The notes under the pieces are model-generated. The model had not been told where the DNA came from. It saw only the letters and a list, made by a program, of their open reading frames with translations, and did no database searches. From Quillaja saponaria (taxonomy: Eukaryota; Streptophyta; Magnoliopsida; Fabales; Quillajaceae), in NCBI GenBank assembly GCA_029379385.1, contig CM055607.1:16244001-16308000 (forward strand): a stretch of DNA of 64,000 bases, written 5' to 3'. The translations under genes and the position numbers were made by a program. Positions 57,958 to 64,000 of the stretch are shown one piece after another; the stretch's first letter is position 1; every line of letters begins with the position of its first letter.

Positions 57958-60900
57958 CTAAAGCCTTTCCTTCACCACAGTTGTAACGAGATCTCTGCTG
58001 TTCCACACAAGCACCAGCGTATCCCTGTGCACAGAGCTTCTATGTGTCTCCAGAAGTGGGAGGTTGAAAGCACATTTCCAAGACTTGCATCTAGCTATCT
58101 TCAATGTACTTAAAGAGCATCTGTCCACATACTAAGGCAGATACAGAAAATCAGAACATTAAGCCAGTGAAGTGTATTTAAAACAGACATGGATATGGTC
58201 TGGGTTCATCCATGCATTGCATGTAGAAGTCTAGAAACTTCAGAAAGACAGATACAACCCATGGACCTCAGCTATCCTGGAACTGACTACAGCTCTACAA
58301 CTGACCAACTACTATATGAGGGGATAGGCCTTTTGTTCACTTACATTTGGAATGTCATAGCCTCCTTCACTTGCATCACACAGATCTAATGATAGTTTAC
58401 GCAGCATCGGCATCTATTCTCATGATAAAATGATAAAAGACATAAGAGATTGACGCTAGTTTCCAGACTATAATTCATTAAATAAGCAAAGCAGTGCAAA
58501 ATAACATTTATACTGCGTAATTGGGATTACCTTAGAAGCAGCATGAAAGATGAAGTTTCTCTGTAGCCCGCCCCCCTGCATAATGTTGATTAAAAACCTG
58601 AAGGAATTAGTCACGCTCTTAATACATAAAACAAATCATAAAATTCAGGCTATTATATCCATAGAAGGCAAACATAATCTACCACAGGCACAAAATAATA
58701 GGCTGGAGAAATCTATAGGCAAGCAAACTATAGAATATCAAGAAATGAGTGGAACACATTCCAACAGGAATATAGAACAGGCTTTTGATATTTTTGAGAG
58801 ACATGCATTAGTTTGGTATAGAACAGGGCAACAGGCTTTTGATATAGAACAGCCTTTGGAGGACTTGTCAATTAGTTTTAAAGTTTTCAAGAGAGTAGAG
58901 TAAACTGGAGGAGTCTCATGTTTACAGTGCTTTGGTGTGTTTGGTAAGGCGAGATGCCAGGACTTTCAAGATCAACGACTGATGCCACATCTTCAGAATA
59001 GGGATTATCTTCATACTTCTCTCTGGCATTCAGCTTTGGGAGGACTTGGAGGCTTGTTGACTAGTTTTATAGTTTTTGAGAGAATAGGGTAAACTGGAGG
59101 AGTCTCATGTTTACAGTGCTTTGGTGTGTTTGGTTAGAGCTAGATGCCAGGACTTTCAAGGATCAATGATTGATGCCACATCTTCGGAATAGGATTATCT
59201 TCATACTTCTCTTTGGCATTCACCTTTGGGAGTTTATGTCTGTTTTATCCGAATACAGCGAGACTGGAGAGTCCATCTGTATTAATTGTTGTTTACTTTT
59301 GATTCTTTACCATTAAAGAACCATTTCACCCTAAAGTATAGGCACATTTACTTTCCTTTTTCTTTCAGTTTCCTTTGTAAAGAGAATCCCTTATCCTCTA
59401 TCTTGTACTCTTTTCTCTATTCTTCTATCTAAAAATTATAATAAAATTAAACTAGATGACATATGGCTAGAAATTTATATGGTCCACTTACCTCACCATC
59501 ATTTAGATAGTTTAGATGTGCATGCAAGATGTAAATAATTAATAGGAGAAAGAGAATACAAATCTCACATTGTGACGCAGCACAAGATCTTCAAGAGCTA
59601 TGCAGTCGAGAAGAGAAGAAACCCCATTTGCTGTTACTTCTCCACAGTCCTAAAACCCCACCCAAAAAAAAAGCATCATACATTTAAATTATATATGAGA
59701 AAGTAGAGGATACCACTTTGAGGTTCAAGAACTTGTACACACGGATTTGGATCCTCTCATGTTCGGGAGGAACATGACCATGCTCTGTTCAAACAATCCC
59801 AGTTGTCCAGTCAGAAACTAAGGATCTATGGTCCAAATGCTGCTACGCACAATTAGCTTCTAAAATTGAAAAAAGAGCTATGTTGTTTCAACCAAAATGG
59901 AATGAGGTAATAGTCAATTTAGTTTAATAATGGCCATCTGTTACACCAGAAGGCAGCAAACATTTAGGAGGTTGAGACATGGTTTTGTTGCAAGCTGGTA
60001 GCCTTTTTTCGTCCCCCACTACTTCGGGCTTTCATCTTTCTTTAATTGAGAGAATGAACTTTTCTTGGATTTGAATTAGAATTTCACAACTGATATCTTT
60101 TGGCCTCCAATAATTTGAAGAGCAAAGTTTGATTTGAACATCAAACACATGGGTCCAGCATATCTTCATGGAATTTCTTTTTTACACTAGGTAAAGAGGG
60201 AAAACTGTATGGGGAGGCAGAACTACACACTGGTTGGCGTATCTTCATGTTAATTCATCCTTGTTATTCTCCACTTTATCCCCATTATAAATCTTAGATT
60301 AAAATCTAAGTCAAGGAACGGAACTATAACAACAAATACTAGTTCCTTGTCAATTTGGGATTCTTTTTCTCTATAAAAACTAGAAAGAGAAAAACCTAAG
60401 AAATATTATGGGTGAATTCAGTGAGTATATCTTTCACACTCCGTATTTATATTATAAGATTGTGTGTTGTACAAGATAAGACACATGAAAGTCAACTAGG
60501 ATACAGCCTAATCAAGGCTAAGAATAAAGAAGCTAGAAATAAGGAAACTGTCAACAGAGACTATTTACTATAAAGATAACAAAGTCAGTTACCAGCCAAG
60601 GATTTATTAAACAAATCAGCCAACTAGTCTTTTTTTCGAACAAAATGACATTTGTCTTCTATATGTTTTGGTCTCTCATGAATGAGAACAGAAATGAAGA
60701 ACATTATCTGGTTAAAAATATAGTACGATGTGAGTAAACTTAGTTAGTTTGTTATTTTGGAATGCCGTACGCTGAGAATATTTATTTGGGTCGCTCTACC
60801 AAGCTACTATAAATTATAAAGATTTCATACTAAATTATGCTAAGTTGTTAGAAAAAAAATTTAAAATTATGTTATAATTATTATTTTTCAATAAACGATA

Positions 60901-63900
60901 GTTACTGTTATTGAACTTTTTTTGCAAATAAATAATTATTTTTTAATTTACTTCTTGCTGTTGTACTTCTATGGATAAACTCTTGGTTGGGTTACTAACA
61001 AGCTTTTACACATAAGTGTTGGGCCATCCGGGCTAAGGCCCTAGGAAGGGAAAGAAGACCAAGAAAAAAAAAAAAAAAGGGTTTGAATCAAGTAAAACGG
61101 TGCGCAGGAGTCTTCTTCTCCACCAAATGTTAGGACATAGAATGCTAAGACAAAATCAGATGGTTACAGGAGCAGCGGCGCAGGCCAAGCTTTTTTTAGC
61201 TCTTGCCCACTGAAGTTCCAACCAAGGTCAACGTGTAAAAAGGCCGAGAACACTCTTATCTCTCACCAACAATCTGGAACGAGAAAGTTTTGCAATCCGG
61301 GATGCAAGATCCCAAACATGGTACTCATGGGGTTGCAATGTTCCTGGTAACTACGAATACAATACAACTAAAACCCAACAACAACAAAAATTTCAATTCT
61401 TGAAGGCATTGGGTTCCACCATCCATGGTGAGACCATTTCTATTTTCTTATTTCAAAGATGAATTCATGGAATTTTTATCTTAGAATAAGCACATGTGCA
61501 AACAGACATTGAAGATAATTTGCAAATCAATTTTGGGGGTACTTCAGACTTGGCAACTCCGGCAACAGAAGAAACAGTGGACTAAGGGGTTGTACTTTTT
61601 ATGGCGGTACCTTTACTAGAGGGATGGATGGACACCCTTGGTGGCTGTTGACAGTGAAAGAAAGCAACCAAATTAGACTCGAAAGGCAGTTTCTGTCCTA
61701 GTAGCTGATTGCTTGCATGGTAGCATCTGAACCGTAGTTTTTCCTCATGTTAGAATCAACAGTTAATCTTATTTGAATACGGCATGGTCATGTCATCAGA
61801 GGATCCAAATCCATACATACTAAGTTATAACAAAGGTTTCTAGATGAATTGAGCCAGAAAATCTCAAAAGAAATTCAAGACAAATGACCACGCAAAAGGC
61901 TAAAAACTCAATTAGTAAATCATAAGGTTGAGCTACTTTCTTTTATTTTTTTCTTGTTCACCTCTTTTGTGTGAGCGTGTGTTGCGGGGAAGGGTTGACC
62001 TGCCAAGGATCCAAATGCAAAAGCTGAATCTTTTCTCCATTCCATGTTTAAATATCAATTCCTTTAATTTATTTGTTTTGTACCCCCACACGTTGATTTC
62101 CTCATAATAATTTTCAGCTGCTCTTGAACTGCCAATCACTTCTCACTTCCAGCAACAGTAGTTGGAAGTAGACAGATCATAAATATAAAAAAGTATACAG
62201 TTCGTATTCTAGCATTTTCATAAAGGACCATGTTTGAAATCTCAAGAATTTATTAAACCAATATATCCATTTCATATTGAACACTATATACCTACAGCAT
62301 TAGCTCCTTTGTGAAAACAGAAGCTAGAATAGGATGAAATTTAGAACTGAAAAACAAAAGCAAGTAAAAGAAAGAACACAAGATATATGACGGTTCGACC
62401 CAATCTAGTCTACGTTCTCATTGGAGAGATCGAAATTTACTATTCTGTTCTTGGAGAAAATACAAGTGTTTGACTCGAAACTTTGACCCAACAGCAAACA
62501 CGACAAACACAACATCCTTATACTAAGCCTCATTAAATGAATCCAAGAAATATATAACAAAAATAAAATAAAAAATTTAAGTTAAGAAATAAATGTTAAC
62601 AAACCTCTAAATGGATAGAAACCAAGCCTGGCCATCCCAGTGAGATGATATTTTGAGAATCTGCAATGACGAATAAGAGGGTAGACAAACATAGTTTCAG
62701 TTCAGACTGTTTGACGGAGAAAGGGGAAAGTGAGGAACTACTATATGTTGCAGACTTGCAGTATACAAAAACCAGCCTGAGCTGTCACATTGGCTTCTTA
62801 ACAGTTTACCAACGTAACAACTCTTGAGAACTCACATCTCAATCACAAAGGCAAAGAGGAGCATGCTAAAAATTAGATGCAATGCATGCCATCAATCGTA
62901 ATTGATCTGGTTACCTGATTTGAGAAGAGGGCATCCTAATAATGAAAGCTCAACTAAATTTGTGCAGCTTTGAGTCAGAATAACCAAATCATTATTGGTC
63001 ATCCAAGGGGTTACTCTTTCAAGCCTCAGTATCCTCAGATTTTGCATAGAGAACCTGAAGCTTAGTATAGATATATTGCCAAGACAGTAGCACAAAGCCA
63101 AAACACGTAAGTTCCTCAATGACACAACAATGTTTACCAAGAAACTATCTGATATTACCTGCAATGAACCAAACCAATAATAGATGAACAAACCATATAG
63201 AAAAGAATTTCAATGTAAAGAAAGTGAAAAAAAAAAACACTACTTAGTAAATCAAGGAATGAACAAGATATAGCTGTTAAAAGTAGAAAAGAAGGAACTA
63301 TGGAATTGGAGAGCTTACAAAATACTATAGCCTCCTCTTCTATTTATATCAAAGAGAGACAATACAATAAGATTAAAATACCCCTTAACCTAATGACACA
63401 CTTAAACTAAACCTAAATAGGATAGCCTTTGGACTCACACATACTAATACTCTTCAACACTCCCTCTCTAGCTGGAGCATATATTGCTCAAGCTTGTACA
63501 AGTAAAACCCAACAGCTCAAAACTCTTAACACTCTCCCTCACACACAACTGCCTAACAATACATCAAGCTTCAGTCGACTCTGTGCCTAAAACAAAATGA
63601 AATTATCAGATCTCTTGTCTCATTTTTATGTCCCACTTCCTGTCCCCCGATCAAAAAATGTCACATGGCATCTAAAATTACTTTTTCCCTAACTCTAACT
63701 TTAACACTGTCAACCTTTTTTTTTTTAAAAATATAAAAAGAAGAAGGAAAGAAACCTAAGCTACCCATGCTAGCTAGCCCCAGCCGTTTTTATCTTACCT
63801 CACAGGAGACATATCAGATTGGACTTACATGAAGGAGGCAGTGACAAAAAAGATCGATTGAGGGATCAGAGGAGCTCAACTGGTCAAAATCGATGATGGA

Positions 63901-64000
63901 AACAGCTGTGGTAAAGGAAACTCTGGCTGGTGGTGACTCCTTGAAAGGAGCAGAATAAGCTGCACACCAAACCCATAGGCTATGATTCTGCTCCATTATA
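57958..64000 (-). CDS. FBL11: F-box/LRR-type protein, FBL11-like, 3' part of gene
   Basis: Minus-strand exons: 63829-64000 (runs out of the window, less certain), 62915-63158, 62605-62660, 59569-59649, 58531-58575, 58345-58413 and 57958-58131 (stop TAG). All joins are GT..AG and in phase. The product has leucine-rich repeats: SLRNLRVLALCYCLG, MQNLRILRLERVTPWMT, CTNLVELSLLGCPLL, GWPGLVSIHLEDCGEVTANG, ALEDLVLRHN and MPMLRKLSLDLCD. It ends CSLSTLKIARCKS...LVLVWNSRDLVTTVVKERL. This matches the C-terminal half of plant BTB/POZ domain-containing protein FBL11, presumed a substrate receptor in ubiquitin ligase complexes. The BTB part lies beyond the window. No stop interrupts the exons. The large introns hold copia remnants and a tandem duplication. 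The name rests on recalled similarity. Confidence 0.85.
58859..59232. repeat. Tandem duplication (~180 bp x2) in FBL11 intron
   Basis: 58859-59037 and 59038-59232 share long runs, including TAAACTGGAGGAGTCTCATG, TTACAGTGCTTTGGTGTGTT and GATGCCACATCTTC. Copies differ by scattered bases and small indels. Both lie in the intron 58576-59568. Confidence 0.85.
59650..62604 (-). other. Large FBL11 intron
   Basis: A 2955-base intron between the exons at 62605-62660 and 59569-59649. It contains a copia 3' remnant (60340-60740) and otherwise unassigned sequence, including an A run at about 61063. No other exon was needed to join the flanking reading frames. Confidence 0.6.
60340..60740 (-). mobile_element. 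Copia 3' remnant in FBL11 intron
   Basis: Minus-strand translation gives HERPKHIEDKCHFVRKK and LADLFNKSLAGN, the end of copia RNase H (about 60610-60710). An LTR-like tract follows (60340-60600) with a TATA-like ATATAAATACGG. It is inserted in the same orientation as the gene. Confidence 0.6.
63240..63600 (-). mobile_element. Copia 3' end with LTR in FBL11 intron
   Basis: On the minus strand IYAPA-stop (end of copia pol) is followed by the purine tract GAGAGGGAG (63460-63470). An LTR starts TGTTGAAGAG at 63459. Its TATA region GATATAAATAGAAG lies near 63345. Only the pol tail and LTR remain. It lies in the intron between 62915-63158 and 63829. Confidence 0.6.

Overview
This is nuclear DNA from a eudicot plant. 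The evidence is AT-rich sequence, two intron-containing host genes with plant-type GT..AG introns, plastid-derived insertions, and a dense load of plant transposons (Ty1-copia, Ty3-gypsy, a Mutator-like element, a LINE and MITE/SINE-like repeats). The species cannot be named from sequence alone.

Layout. (1) 1-3110, minus strand: the 5' end of a plastid starch-branching enzyme class 2 (SBE2) gene, with three exons and a G-box promoter. (2) 3.1-57.9 kb: about 55 kb of intergenic DNA made almost wholly of transposable elements and repeats. In order it holds a non-coding direct-repeat (LTR-like) pair around degenerate tandem arrays (6.1-9.5 kb); two decayed plus-strand copia elements (9.5-13.4 and 14.6-18.6 kb) and an internally deleted minus-strand copia (18.7-20.0 kb); a minus-strand gypsy-type solo LTR (22.9-27.3 kb); a composite nuclear plastid insertion with pieces of ycf4, ycf2 and ndhK (28.8-30.2 kb); a copia gag remnant (30.85-31.6 kb); a LINE ORF1 remnant (31.6-32.6 kb); a plant-mobile-domain (PMD) relic (36.2-37.5 kb); and a very large Mutator-like element (38350-57078). 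(3) 57.9-64.0 kb, minus strand: the 3' half of an F-box/LRR-type gene matching BTB/POZ domain-containing protein FBL11, with copia remnants in its introns.

The best-supported large structure is the Mutator-like element. It has a 9-bp target-site duplication (TTGCAACCA at 38341 and 57079), terminal inverted repeats of several hundred bases, AT-rich tandem arrays inside both ends, a decayed mudrA transposase, a PMD (MAIN-like) gene and a third unknown gene. Nested in it is a gypsy-type LTR element (47506-55445) whose internal region is only about 2.2 kb and non-coding. All transposon genes seen here carry stops or frameshifts; only the two host genes look intact within the window.
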